From Gammaproteobacteria bacterium (GTDB lineage Bacteria > Pseudomonadota > Gammaproteobacteria > Burkholderiales > Sulfuricellaceae): 64,000 bases of DNA. The position numbers were made by a program, and so were the translations under genes. This document shows positions 1 to 7,647 of this stretch, in pieces (the first letter of the stretch is position 1; each line of letters opens with the position of its first letter). Where the stretch lies: assembly GCA_018824405.1 (NCBI GenBank), contig JAHJGO010000009.1, positions 1 to 64,000 of the forward strand, read 5' to 3'. The notes below the pieces were generated by a model that had not been told where the DNA came from, searched no databases, and saw only the letters and a list, made by a program, of their open reading frames with translations.

Positions 1-1
1 C

Positions 2-442
2 CTGACAATCGAGCACATGAAATTCGGACTTGTGGAAAAATTCTTTACCGAAAGGATGTATCCGGAGCTTGCTGACAAGGCGGGTGTGAAGCGGCCGGAT
101 GTGGTGTGGCATTGCCGTGATGGGCAGGTGATCGCTGTCGAAGTGGAACTCACCAGCAAGTGGGGGCGCCAACTGGATGAGTTCGTCCTGAGAATGCATC
201 AGTCCATACACAAATACTCGGCGGGGTATGTGGTCTTCACCGATTCCCCGGCAATCCATAAACGCTACGCCTCTGCTATGGCAGAGGGTGCGCCGGTTTC
301 GTCCTGGATAAAAGATGAGCGCGGTTATTGGCGTATTGCCGGTGTTCAGGAAATCGAAGCGGCATTTGCATGCCGCGTTCAGGTCAGGTTCATTGACGAT
401 CATGGTAAGGATGTAGTGAAGAAGATGCCCAGGAACGAATAA
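2..442 (+). CDS. Replication-relaxation-like protein, C-terminal part (probably 5'-truncated by window edge)
   Basis: The frame is open from the first base of the window; the first ATG is at 17, but the preceding codons (LTIEH) read smoothly into it, so the gene probably starts outside. The segment KRPDVVW followed by IAVEVELTSK has the spacing of a PD-(D/E)xK nuclease-like core, and this order (basic PD motif, then AVEVEL-K, then a later hydrophobic YVVFTD strand) resembles the C-terminal part of replication-relaxation/relaxosome proteins of plasmids and integrative elements. It is followed by a palindromic site and a second accessory gene in the same orientation, which supports a mobile-element origin. 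The family assignment is inferred from motif pattern only; it could be another nuclease-fold accessory protein. Confidence 0.55.
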   Translation: MTIEHMKFGLVEKFFTERMYPELADKAGVKRPDVVWHCRDGQVIAVEVELTSKWGRQLDEFVLRMHQSIHKYSAGYVVFTDSPAIHKRYASAMAEGAPVSSWIKDERGYWRIAGVQEIEAAFACRVQVRFIDDHGKDVVKKMPRNE

Positions 443-462
443 GCCATTCATTTCGTTCTGAT

Positions 463-494
463 GCCCGTAACGGTTACGCGTAACTGTTACGGGC
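463..494. promoter_or_regulatory. 32-bp near-perfect palindrome, operator-like
   Basis: Four alternating GTAAC/GTTAC half-sites form a palindrome centred on GTTACGCGTAAC (473-484), flanked by outer arms GCCCGTAAC and GTTACGGGC with a single mismatched pair. It lies in the 82-bp gap between the two accessory genes, about 30 bp before the start of the downstream gene, a typical place for an autoregulatory operator or a partition/transfer protein site. There is no T-run, so a terminator is unlikely. Function is inferred from symmetry and position. Confidence 0.5.
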
Positions 495-524
495 CGGCTT
501 CAATCTTTACCTGCGGAACCCGTT

Positions 525-983
525 ATGACAGCACAAGCCAATGACAACATTATTGATATCGCACCTCATCTTGAAGAAGAACACCTGGCGCAAGAACACG
601 GACTGGTCAGGACGACTGCCTATGTGGTGAGTCCTGCCCGGAAAAAAGAGCAAAAGGAAGGCGCTGCCAGGCGCATGGCGGAAATGCGCGAACGCAAGAA
701 GGCCGCCGGTCTGGTGATGTGCGAGCTGCCGATTGCAATGGCCGAGGCAATCAAGTCAGCGGGTGGGCCTGAAGCCTGGCTTGCATCCATTCAGGCCAAA
801 TCAGAACCCCTGGTCGTAGAAGTCGAGAAAATCGTCGAAGTGGTCAAGACCGACACCGTCAAGCTGGACAAGGCCAGATCGGAAATCGCAGCGCTGAAAG
901 AAGCGCTGGAACAGGAAGGGCAAATGCGGGCGGAGATTTATGAAATGTCACTGCTGGATCGGATATTAGGGCGTTGGCCATAA
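525..983 (+). CDS. Hypothetical mobile-element accessory protein with C-terminal coiled coil
   Basis: This encodes 152 residues. The centre holds a basic stretch (ARRMAEMRERKKAAGLV) followed by a short helix-rich segment ending GGPEAWLASI, which recalls small DNA-binding accessory proteins of plasmids. Residues from about 95 onward have heptad-like hydrophobic spacing (VEVEKIVEVV, then LDKARSEIAALKEALEQEG), predicting a coiled coil and probable oligomerisation. No enzymatic motif is visible. It lies downstream of a relaxation-protein-like gene and an operator-like palindrome. I do not recognise the family; a role in DNA binding or element maintenance is only inferred from context. Confidence 0.6.
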   Translation: MTAQANDNIIDIAPHLEEEHLAQEHGLVRTTAYVVSPARKKEQKEGAARRMAEMRERKKAAGLVMCELPIAMAEAIKSAGGPEAWLASIQAKSEPLVVEVEKIVEVVKTDTVKLDKARSEIAALKEALEQEGQMRAEIYEMSLLDRILGRWP

Positions 984-1009
984 TTCTGGGATAACAAGCA
1001 GGAATCCCA

Positions 1010-1117
1010 ATGCGTATTCCTGGTAATCGGCAGGCATACGGGAGCAAGGCACCCAAGCCAGCATCAAAGTTGCTCAGCGAGACACCCGATGGCGATCTTC
1101 AGACGAAACTGATTTGA
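1010..1117 (+). CDS. Possible small ORF or truncated element gene, 35 codons
   Basis: An ATG at 1010 is preceded by AGGA at six-base spacing and opens a 35-codon frame (begins MRIPGNRQAYGSK, ends LQTKLI) closing with TGA at 1115. The peptide is polar and basic with no recognisable domain. Its position at the end of the mobile-element-like block suggests either a genuine small gene or the cut-off start of a longer element gene. From 1118 to 1188 I see nothing else. Confidence 0.3.
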   Translation: MRIPGNRQAYGSKAPKPASKLLSETPDGDLQTKLI

Positions 1118-1188
1118 ATTTCATTGCCCTGGTCTGCCATAGGGCTGTGGCTTGAGTCCTATAGAATATCAGCGTATTTCAGATTGGC

Positions 1189-1611
1189 TCAATCCGTAGA
1201 CGCAGGCCCTTTTCTCAAACGCTTAACTTCCCCGCGTTGCTGTTTTCCTTCCAGGCGCCGTCTCTTGGACGCCAGGGTTGGCCGTGTCTTGACCCGAGGC
1301 TTGGGCTTTTCAATCGCAGAGCGAATTAGCTCGATCAATCGCGCCATCGCATCTTCTCTATTTCTATTTTGAGTGCGAAAGCGGCTCGCCTCGATAAGCA
1401 GCACGCCGTCCTCCGTCATGCGTCTACCCGCAAGCCTCCCCAAACGTAGACGTACATCATCAGGTAGCGTCAGGCAATGCGCTGCATCAAAACGTAATTG
1501 AACTGCGCTGGAAACTTTGTTGACATTCTGACCACCGGGTCCGGAAGCTCTGATGAACAGCAATTCGATCTCGTTCTCGTCGATAGAGAGCTGGGGGGTA
1601 ATCCATATCAT
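1189..1611 (-). CDS. arfB: Alternative ribosome-rescue factor ArfB (peptidyl-tRNA hydrolase)
   Basis: ArfB rescues stalled ribosomes by placing a release-factor-like GGQ loop in the peptidyl-transferase centre while its basic tail fills the empty mRNA channel. The 140-residue product starts MIWITPQLSID, carries the catalytic GPGGQNVNK motif near residue 26, and ends in a lysine/arginine-rich tail (KRRRLEGKQQRG, then KRLRKG), matching the usual family length. I chose ATG 1611 over the longer upstream frame because similarity begins exactly there. The start overlaps by ATGA the stop of a truncated second arfB copy. The tail is intact, so the gene should be functional. Confidence 0.93.
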   Translation of the reverse strand: MIWITPQLSIDENEIELLFIRASGPGGQNVNKVSSAVQLRFDAAHCLTLPDDVRLRLGRLAGRRMTEDGVLLIEASRFRTQNRNREDAMARLIELIRSAIEKPKPRVKTRPTLASKRRRLEGKQQRGEVKRLRKGPASTD

Positions 1612-1757
1612 AATGTGCGCATGGTCATGGAGTATTTCTGTTTCCGGCGATACGGATAAACCCTCTTGACATTCTGCCCGCCGGGTCCGGATGCACGGAT
1701 AAATTGCAGCACAATTTCGCGCTCTTCGATGGCGAGCTGTGGTGTAATTCGGATCAT
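1608..1757 (-). pseudogene. Truncated second arfB copy (N-terminal 31 codons plus unrelated tail)
   Basis: A 49-codon frame starts at ATG 1757 and reads MIRITPQLAIEEREIVLQF, then IRASGPGGQNVK. About 24 of its first 30 residues match the neighbouring intact ArfB. Homology stops right after the GGQNV codons: the shared DNA ends in CAGAATGTCAA, and about 18 unrelated codons follow to TGA at 1608. The catalytic loop is present but the rest of the fold and the basic tail are missing, so rescue activity is not expected. The copies differ at six of 30 residues, which indicates two lineages of arfB, not a fresh duplication. It may be the 5' remnant of the resident gene after recombination with an incoming copy. 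Confidence 0.75.
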
Positions 1758-1836
1758 GACTGCAGTTTAGCCTCTTCAAGCTCAAGCCGCGGCAAACCTG
1801 AATTTATTTTTTAACACCTTATTTGGAGATAGAACC

Positions 1837-2409
1837 ATGAAATTGCTACGCCTTTTTACCCTGTTCTTCGGCCTGTCCCTGAGTATTGGCGCGTACGCTG
1901 CCAACCCGATGGTTGAAATGAAGACCAACCTCGGCAGTTTTACCCTGGAACTGTACCCGGACAAAGCCCCCAAAACCGTCGAAAATTTCCTCCGCTATGT
2001 GAAGGGCGGCTTTTACAAGGGCACGGTATTCCACCGCGTGATCGACAATTTCATGATCCAGGGCGGCGGTTTCGACATAAACCTGCATGAAAAAGAGACT
2101 TTTTACCCGATTCAGAATGAAGCCACCAACGGCCTGAAAAACGACATCTACACCATCGCCATGGCACGCACCATGGACCCCCACTCCGCCTCGGCGCAGT
2201 TTTTCGTCAACGTCAAGGACAACGCATTTCTCAACCACACCGCCCCCAACACGCGCACCGGCTGGGGCTATGCCGTGTTCGGCAAGGTCGTGAAAGGCCA
2301 GGAAGTCGTCATGAAAATCGCCAAGGTCAGAACCGGCCCGCGCGACCCCATGCCTTCTGACGTGCCGCTGGAAAACGTGGTGATCGAGGACGTCAAACTG
2401 CTCAAATAA
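1837..2409 (+). CDS. ppiA: Periplasmic peptidyl-prolyl cis-trans isomerase, cyclophilin type
   Basis: This 190-residue protein catalyses proline cis-trans isomerisation of exported proteins. Residues 1-21 form a signal peptide (basic start, hydrophobic LFTLFFGLSLSIG core, AYA cleavage site), placing it in the periplasm. The cyclophilin core has the catalytic FHRVIDNFMIQGGG segment near residue 65, the SAQFFVN strand and GWGYAVFGKV near the end. A GGAGAT ribosome-binding site precedes ATG 1837. The gene is followed within a few bases by an ABC exporter, suggesting co-transcription. The choice of ppiA rather than ppiB rests on the signal peptide. Confidence 0.93.
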   Translation: MKLLRLFTLFFGLSLSIGAYAANPMVEMKTNLGSFTLELYPDKAPKTVENFLRYVKGGFYKGTVFHRVIDNFMIQGGGFDINLHEKETFYPIQNEATNGLKNDIYTIAMARTMDPHSASAQFFVNVKDNAFLNHTAPNTRTGWGYAVFGKVVKGQEVVMKIAKVRTGPRDPMPSDVPLENVVIEDVKLLK

Positions 2410-2413
2410 ATTG

Positions 2414-4201
2414 ATGCAAACCCCCGTAACCTACACCTGGCCCTACATTCTCGGCATCGCCCGGGAGCATAAAAAAGAGCTGATCGCCGCCCACGTCATC
2501 GCCGTTTTCGCGGCACTGGCGAGCGTGCCGATTCCTCTGCTCATGCCCTTGCTGGTGGACGAAGTGCTGCTGCACCAGCCGGGCGTCATGGTGGGCTGGA
2601 TCAACGGCCACTTTCCTGCTGCCTGGCAAGGTCCGCTGCTGTACGTCAGCGCCATCCTGGCAATGACCGTGCTGCTGCGGCTGATCGCGGCGATGCTGGG
2701 AGTATGGCAGACGCGCAATTTCACCCTCATCGCCAAGGATGTGTCCTACCGCCTGCGCGAAGGCCTGCTGCTACGCCTCAAGCGCATCGCCATGTCGGAG
2801 TACGAAACCCTGGGCAGCGGCGCGGTGGCTTCGCACTTCGTCACCGACCTCAATGCCGTCGATGATTTCATCGGCGCCACGGTCAGCAAATTCCTGGTGG
2901 CGCTGTTATCCATCGTCGGCACGGCGGCCATCCTGCTGTGGATGCACTGGCAGATGGCGCTTTTCATCCTGCTCATGAACCCGGTGGTGATCTACTTCAC
3001 CACGGTGCTGGGCAAGAAAGTCAAAACCCTCAAGAAGAAGGAAAACAGCGCTTTCGAGCTGTTCCAGCAGGCGCTCACCGAAACCCTGGACGCCATCCAG
3101 CAGATCCGCGCCGCCAACCGCGAGGAGCACTACATCAGCCGCGTGCTGGACAGGGCGCGCGGCATTCGCACCCACGCGGCCGCGTTCTCGTGGAAAAGCG
3201 ATGCCGCCAGCCGCCTTTCATTCATGGTGTTCCTGATCGGCTTCGACGTCTTCCGCGCCATCAGCATGCTGATGGTGGTGTTCTCCAACCTCACGGTGGG
3301 CGAGATGATGGCGGTGTTCGGCTACCTGTGGTTCATGATGGCGCCGGTGCAGGAAATCCTCGGGATTCAATATGCCTACTATGGCGCCAAGGCCGCTCTC
3401 GGCCGGATTAACCGCCTCATGGAACTGGATGAAGAGCCGCACTACCCGGCCCTGCACGACCCCTTCAGCGGCAGGCATACCGTGGGTGTGCGCATGGAGA
3501 ACATTTCCTTCCGCTACGGCGACGGCCCGCTGGTGCTCAACAACGTCACCCTCGACATCAAGCCGGGTGAAAAAATCGCCCTGGTAGGCGCTTCGGGCGG
3601 CGGGAAATCCACCCTGGTGCAGGTCATTCTCGGCCTCTACCCCATCGAGGCCGGCACGCTGTATTTCGATGAGGTTCCAGTCACGCAGATCGGCATGGAA
3701 GTGGTGCGCCAGCACGTCGCAACCGTGCTGCAGCACCCTGCCATCTTCAACGACACGGTTCGCGCCAACCTCACCATGGGCTGCGACTGCCCCGATGCGG
3801 AACTATGGCAGGCGCTGGAAGTGGCGCAACTGAAGGACATGGTGGAACAGCTTCCCCATGGGCTGGATACCATCGTCGGCCTTCAGGGCATCCGCATCTC
3901 CGGCGGCCAGCGCCAGCGCCTTGCCATTGCCCGCATGATTCTTGCCAAACCCCAGGTGGTGATCCTCGACGAAGCCACCTCAGCACTGGACGCGGAAACG
4001 GAAGCAAAACTGCACGATGCGCTGCGCGCATTCCTGCACGACCGCACCACCATCATCGTCGCCCACCGCCTCTCGGCGGTGAAGCAGGCCGACCGCATCT
4101 ACGTGTTCGAGGACGGCCACATCATCGAGGAAGGTGCCCACGAGGAATTGCTGAAAAGCGAGGGGCTATATAGCCGGCTGTATGGGCAGTTGCAGCATTA
4201 G
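2414..4201 (+). CDS. ABC exporter, fused transmembrane and ATPase domains (MsbA-like)
   Basis: A half-transporter of about 595 residues. The N-terminal 320 residues carry about six hydrophobic segments of the type-1 exporter fold; the C-terminal ATPase has Walker A GASGGGKST near residue 391, the signature ISGGQRQRLAIAR near 495, Walker B VVILDEATSALD and the switch histidine in IIVAHRLS. Such proteins work as homodimers and move lipids, peptides or drugs across the inner membrane; the substrate cannot be read from sequence. The start is either TTG 2411 or the adjacent ATG 2414, which I prefer; no clear ribosome-binding site is seen, consistent with coupling to the cyclophilin gene just upstream. 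Confidence 0.93.
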   Translation: MQTPVTYTWPYILGIAREHKKELIAAHVIAVFAALASVPIPLLMPLLVDEVLLHQPGVMVGWINGHFPAAWQGPLLYVSAILAMTVLLRLIAAMLGVWQTRNFTLIAKDVSYRLREGLLLRLKRIAMSEYETLGSGAVASHFVTDLNAVDDFIGATVSKFLVALLSIVGTAAILLWMHWQMALFILLMNPVVIYFTTVLGKKVKTLKKKENSAFELFQQALTETLDAIQQIRAANREEHYISRVLDRARGIRTHAAAFSWKSDAASRLSFMVFLIGFDVFRAISMLMVVFSNLTVGEMMAVFGYLWFMMAPVQEILGIQYAYYGAKAALGRINRLMELDEEPHYPALHDPFSGRHTVGVRMENISFRYGDGPLVLNNVTLDIKPGEKIALVGASGGGKSTLVQVILGLYPIEAGTLYFDEVPVTQIGMEVVRQHVATVLQHPAIFNDTVRANLTMGCDCPDAELWQALEVAQLKDMVEQLPHGLDTIVGLQGIRISGGQRQRLAIARMILAKPQVVILDEATSALDAETEAKLHDALRAFLHDRTTIIVAHRLSAVKQADRIYVFEDGHIIEEGAHEELLKSEGLYSRLYGQLQH

Positions 4202-4258
4202 GCCGACACCCTGGGCAATACCTATTCATTGGCACCACCCCCTGGATGCAGCCAAGGT

Positions 4259-4498
4259 TCAGGCCACAGAGCCGTCCATCCGGGACAGGTAGTCGTCCAT
4301 ATCCTGCAATGCCATTGCTACAGGCATTCCGGCATAAGGTAGTCGAGCCGTTACATATTCACCAAGTCCGCCTTGCAATGGCGGATTCGCTTCTGGCGCA
4401 TCCGGGAGCGGAGTGAAATCGCCCGATGCGAATCGGACATCTTGGGCCGTGCATTCTTTCTCCCACAGGCCGGTCGTCATATCCATCATGCTGATCAT
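4259..4498 (-). CDS. Hypothetical small protein, 79 residues
   Basis: The start at ATG 4498 is supported by a GGAGG ribosome-binding site five bases upstream; a further in-frame ATG at 4510 overlaps that site and is less likely. The product begins MISMMDMTTGLW and has no signal peptide, membrane segment or recognisable motif; it is acidic and ends YLSRMDGSVA. It stands alone, convergent with the ABC exporter. From 4499 to 4690 I see no gene and no clear terminator. Confidence 0.55.
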   Translation of the reverse strand: MISMMDMTTGLWEKECTAQDVRFASGDFTPLPDAPEANPPLQGGLGEYVTARLPYAGMPVAMALQDMDDYLSRMDGSVA

Positions 4499-4690
4499 GG
4501 TAACCTCCATTCGAGTTTCACTACCAGTAACTCTTTAACGCCATGAAACACAAAAAGTTGAGCTTGAACCCTCATTATTTTTGCCCCGCTTTATTACAAG
4601 CATGATGCATGCCTGATTGTTTCCACACCAGGCACGAATACCTCCAGATCGACGCCATGCGCTTAAAGGGCAATTTGTACCCAATACAGG

Positions 4691-5071
4691 CTATTTGAAA
4701 CAGAGCAAGTGGGACAATTCCCTGTCCAGCAGCGCCTCGTCGCCCAGGTTAAGCTCCACCAGCCGGCGCAAACGGGTCAGACTGTCCACGTCGATATGGC
4801 GGCATTCGATGCCGATTTGCTGACCTTCGTGATGCGCCACCACGCCCTCCATCACGATCACCTCCCCACCCTCGCCCAGATCGAGCTTCAATTGGCAGAT
4901 TTCTCCCAGACGATCCGCAACAGGCTGCTGCAACTCCACCAATGCGCCCTTGAGGGCGATATCCAGCAATTGCGCTGGCTGAGCCTCTTCCCACCCCAAG
5001 ATGAGCTGAACATCTGCGCAAAAGGAAATACGGGAAAAGTGGCGCTGCTCATTGTCAGGCGTTTGCATCAT
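4691..5071 (-). CDS. PilZ domain protein, putative c-di-GMP effector
   Basis: The product is 126 residues. Near the N-terminus it has RHFSRISFCADVQL, a variant of the PilZ c-di-GMP-binding RxxxR box, then the LLDIALKGALVEL strand that corresponds to the family D/NxSxxG motif, here with alanine and lysine replacements. I chose ATG 5071 because GGAG lies six bases upstream, whereas the frame extended to 5224 has no ribosome-binding site and an atypical sequence. The divergent DxA-K-G motif may weaken or abolish nucleotide binding. The gene is isolated; the gap 5072-5318 holds presumably its promoter and nothing else I can identify. Confidence 0.8.
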   Translation of the reverse strand: MMQTPDNEQRHFSRISFCADVQLILGWEEAQPAQLLDIALKGALVELQQPVADRLGEICQLKLDLGEGGEVIVMEGVVAHHEGQQIGIECRHIDVDSLTRLRRLVELNLGDEALLDRELSHLLCFK

Positions 5072-5318
5072 ATTCAACTCCGGTCGTACGATTCTTGATG
5101 GGATAGCGGCTAGGGAGCAAGGGCGCTGCCATGGCCATCTTACCATCCAGGCAACTGTCGGCAACTGGATCCCCGCCTCATTGCCCGTCCACGTCTGCGC
5201 AAACAGGACGGTCCAAAGATACAAATTGAAACTACTCCCGGCTCTCGCCCACGGTACAATCAGAAAACTCGCTTTAAGCAGCTTTCCCTAGTCAAATTCA
5301 CGCCTTTCCGAAGACTCC

Positions 5319-6428
5319 ATGTTCAATGCTCACCCCCCAAAACAATACATCATTGCGTCAATCCAGGCGCGGCCGGACTGTGGCTCGTCGAGGGCGAAAG
5401 CATTGACAGTAAAACGTGCATGCGTCCTGTTGCTTTTGTCTGGCATGCTGCCGCTATCGGCCACCGGGGCTGCTTTCGAGAAATGTGCTGCAATCGTTCC
5501 AGATACAGAACGCCTGGCCTGCTACGACCAAGTCGCGGCACAATCGGTGCTGCCGTCACCGGTTCCCGCCGAGCCGGAGAACGGGACAATGGCGGAACAG
5601 CGTCCTGAAAGTCTAGCTGAGGCAGATTCGTTCCTTGGCAAGCGCTGGGAACTGGATGAGCGTTCAAAAAATGGAACCTTCCGTTTTCGCGAATACAAAC
5701 CGGTTTATATCCTGCCTTTCCATCACAGCAACAACCCCAATCAGTCGCCAACTTCACCAGCGCCGGATCATTCCGCATCTTCGCCCATGCCTTCCGGCAG
5801 TACCGATGTGAAGTATCAGCTGAGTTTCAAAACCAAGCTATGGGAGGATATCTTCGGGGACAATGGCAACCTGTGGTTCGGCTACACACAGCAGTCGCAC
5901 TGGCTGCTTTACAACTCGCAAGTTTCATCACCATTCCGCGAAACCAATTACGAGCCCGAGCTGATTTTTTCCCTGCGCACGGATGTCGATTTACCTGGGA
6001 TGCGCTGGCGCATGCTGAACCTGGGTCTCGCACATCAATCAAATGGGCGCGGCCTGCCGCTTTCGCGCAGCTGGAACAGGGTCTATGCTCAATTCGGGCT
6101 GGAACGCGACAAACTCACCCTGTTCGTGCGCCCCTGGCTGCGCCTGCCTGAACACAGCGAGAAGGATGACAATCCGGATATTTCCCGTTTCATGGGCAAC
6201 GGAGATGTGCAGATCGACTACCGGAGCGGTGAAAACACCTACTCAGCCCTGGGACGCTACAGCCTCAGTGGTAATCATGGCGCTTTGCAATTGAGCTGGG
6301 GGTTTCCGATATCACGCGCGCTCAAGGGATATCTGCAAGTCTTTAGCGGCTACGGCGAGAGCCTGATCGACTACAACCACAACCAGACCAGCATCGGCCT
6401 TGGCTTTTCGTTGCAGGAGTGGCGATGA
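5319..6428 (+). CDS. pldA: Outer-membrane phospholipase A (OMPLA family)
   Basis: OMPLA is an outer-membrane barrel that hydrolyses misplaced phospholipids and needs calcium-driven dimerisation. The catalytic triad is visible in LGLAHQSNGRGLPLSRSWN: His239, Ser241 and Asn253, with the same 12-residue Ser-to-Asn spacing as in the E. coli enzyme, and the chain ends in alternating beta-strand residues and a terminal aromatic-rich segment. A signal peptide (RACVLLLLSGMLPLSATGAA) lies unusually far in; TTG 5403 with GAGG upstream is a plausible alternative start that would put the signal peptide at the N-terminus. After it comes a short cysteine motif (CAAIVPDTERLACYD) found in several secreted proteins and a proline/serine linker near residues 140-165. 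Confidence 0.92.
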   Translation: MFNAHPPKQYIIASIQARPDCGSSRAKALTVKRACVLLLLSGMLPLSATGAAFEKCAAIVPDTERLACYDQVAAQSVLPSPVPAEPENGTMAEQRPESLAEADSFLGKRWELDERSKNGTFRFREYKPVYILPFHHSNNPNQSPTSPAPDHSASSPMPSGSTDVKYQLSFKTKLWEDIFGDNGNLWFGYTQQSHWLLYNSQVSSPFRETNYEPELIFSLRTDVDLPGMRWRMLNLGLAHQSNGRGLPLSRSWNRVYAQFGLERDKLTLFVRPWLRLPEHSEKDDNPDISRFMGNGDVQIDYRSGENTYSALGRYSLSGNHGALQLSWGFPISRALKGYLQVFSGYGESLIDYNHNQTSIGLGFSLQEWR

Positions 6429-6458
6429 GCCTGAACAGCATGCAGATCAGTTAAATGT

Positions 6459-6953
6459 TCACTTTTTGGGCGCGATTTTTTTACAGCCAAACGGCAAATA
6501 AGCATCGGGGATATCCGTTTTATTCTCGCCCTTGACGACCATCTTGTCAGGCACGGCCGCGTTCCCGCAAATCCAGGCGATCGGAACGACAGGCGAATCT
6601 TCCACAATGGCTGGACGGATCGACAGGATTTTGCCTTTCAACAAACCATGCGCGCTATTTCCGAAAGTCATGTGAATAACACCGTCTGCCACGAATAGTG
6701 AACTGATGTGGTTGCTCACGATGTTATCCGCATCCGGCAAGCCGGCTTCCTTATTATCTTCCGGGAAACTTTCCGTAGCTTTCCTGTAAGCCGAGATCGG
6801 CTCCTTGGCAGTGTCCGCAAAGGGAACGGCCGCGGCAATCTGTTCTCGCACAATCTTCGATTGATAGGAGGGGATTGCCATCGCAGCCAGAATGCCGAAT
6901 ACGGCCAGGACAACCAGCATTTCAACTGCGGAAAACCCGGTTTGTCTTAACAT
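6459..6953 (-). CDS. Type IV pilin-like protein (prepilin)
   Basis: This 164-residue protein has a class III signal: a short basic leader MLRQTG followed by FSAVEMLVVLAVFGILAAMA. The cleavage glycine, mature Phe1 and Glu5 are typical of prepilins processed by PilD and assembled in type IV pili or type II secretion pseudopili. The C-terminal half contains two cysteines (WICGN and PFGCKK) that could form the pilin D-region disulfide. I chose ATG 6953 because AAGGA lies nine bases before it; the TTG at 6962 sits on top of that site. No other pilus gene is nearby, so it is an orphan major- or minor-pilin-like gene. Confidence 0.88.
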   Translation of the reverse strand: MLRQTGFSAVEMLVVLAVFGILAAMAIPSYQSKIVREQIAAAVPFADTAKEPISAYRKATESFPEDNKEAGLPDADNIVSNHISSLFVADGVIHMTFGNSAHGLLKGKILSIRPAIVEDSPVVPIAWICGNAAVPDKMVVKGENKTDIPDAYLPFGCKKIAPKK

Positions 6954-6971
6954 TGACTTCAATCCTTTGGT

Positions 6972-7091
6972 TTAAAACTCCGGCACGACATTCATTGTTT
7001 CAAAGTCGCATGGTGCAGGCAACTTTTTTCTGAAAGCGTCGGCAGTTGCCGCTGCGGATTCCAGGCTGAAGCGCATCCCGGTTCCGATCAT
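6972..7091 (-). CDS. Unannotated 39-codon ORF coupled to greB
   Basis: ATG 7091 lies just beyond the greB stop and is preceded by GGAGG with six-base spacing, the best ribosome-binding site in this region. The frame encodes MIGTGMRFSLESAAATADAF, then RKKLPAPCDFETMNVVPEF, and stops at 6972, 18 bases before the pilin ATG. There is no membrane segment or known motif; one cysteine is present. Close packing between greB and the pilin gene and the strong ribosome-binding site argue for translation. I do not recognise it, and conservation in relatives is unknown to me. Confidence 0.5.
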   Translation of the reverse strand: MIGTGMRFSLESAAATADAFRKKLPAPCDFETMNVVPEF

Positions 7092-7092
7092 C

Positions 7093-7647
7093 TCAGACCT
7101 CCAGCGCCTGATAGCGGATCTCCACCACGTCCAGTTCCTCCACCCCGCCCGGCGTGCGCAGCGTCACCACATCGCCTTCGCGCGCCTTGAGCAGCGCTTT
7201 CGCCAGTGGGGAAACCCAGCTGATGCGGCCCCGGCCCACGTCCACTTCGTCTAGGCCGACGATGCTGTAGGTTTTTTCTTCGCCCATCTGATTGCTCACC
7301 GTGACTGTCGCACCGAAGAACACCTGGTCGCAATCTCCGCGCTGTGCGGGGTCGATCACCTCGGAGTGTTCGAGCCGCTTGGAAAGGAAACGAATGCGCC
7401 GGTCGATTTCGCGCAGACGCTTCTTGCCGTAGATGTAATCGCCGTTTTCCGAGCGGTCACCGTTGGAGGCCGCCCAGGTAATGGTCTTGACCAGCGCCGG
7501 GCGTTCCGTTTTCCAGAGCTGGTCGAACTCATCCATCAGGTGCCGGTAGCCGCCCGGCGTGATGTAGTTTTTCACGCCCAAGGGCAGTTTTGGCGAATCA
7601 TCGAGGTCTTCGTTGTCCTCGCTTTCCCGGGTGAACGCTTTACTCAT
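7093..7647 (-). CDS. greB: Transcription elongation factor GreB
   Basis: GreB rescues backtracked RNA polymerase by inserting its coiled-coil into the secondary channel and promoting RNA cleavage. The N-terminal coiled coil contains the tip acidic motif within ASNGDRSENGDYIYGKKRL, and the C-terminal FKBP-like domain contains ISWVSPLAKALL. The 184-residue length includes about 20 extra acidic residues at the N-terminus. I chose ATG 7647 (MSKAFTRE) because the frame further upstream belongs to the preceding gene, whose TAA stop lies inside this start region. The ENGDYIYGKKRLREIDRR sequence is more GreB- than GreA-like. Confidence 0.93.
   Translation of the reverse strand: MSKAFTRESEDNEDLDDSPKLPLGVKNYITPGGYRHLMDEFDQLWKTERPALVKTITWAASNGDRSENGDYIYGKKRLREIDRRIRFLSKRLEHSEVIDPAQRGDCDQVFFGATVTVSNQMGEEKTYSIVGLDEVDVGRGRISWVSPLAKALLKAREGDVVTLRTPGGVEELDVVEIRYQALEV

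Noticed and set aside
1611-1785. Long N-terminal extension of ArfB
   Set aside because: The open frame continues to 1785, but the region is the truncated second copy read in another frame; similarity to ArfB begins at 1611.
5072-5224. N-terminal extension of the PilZ protein
   Set aside because: No ribosome-binding site and low-complexity tryptophan/arginine-rich sequence; the GGAG-supported start at 5071 is better.
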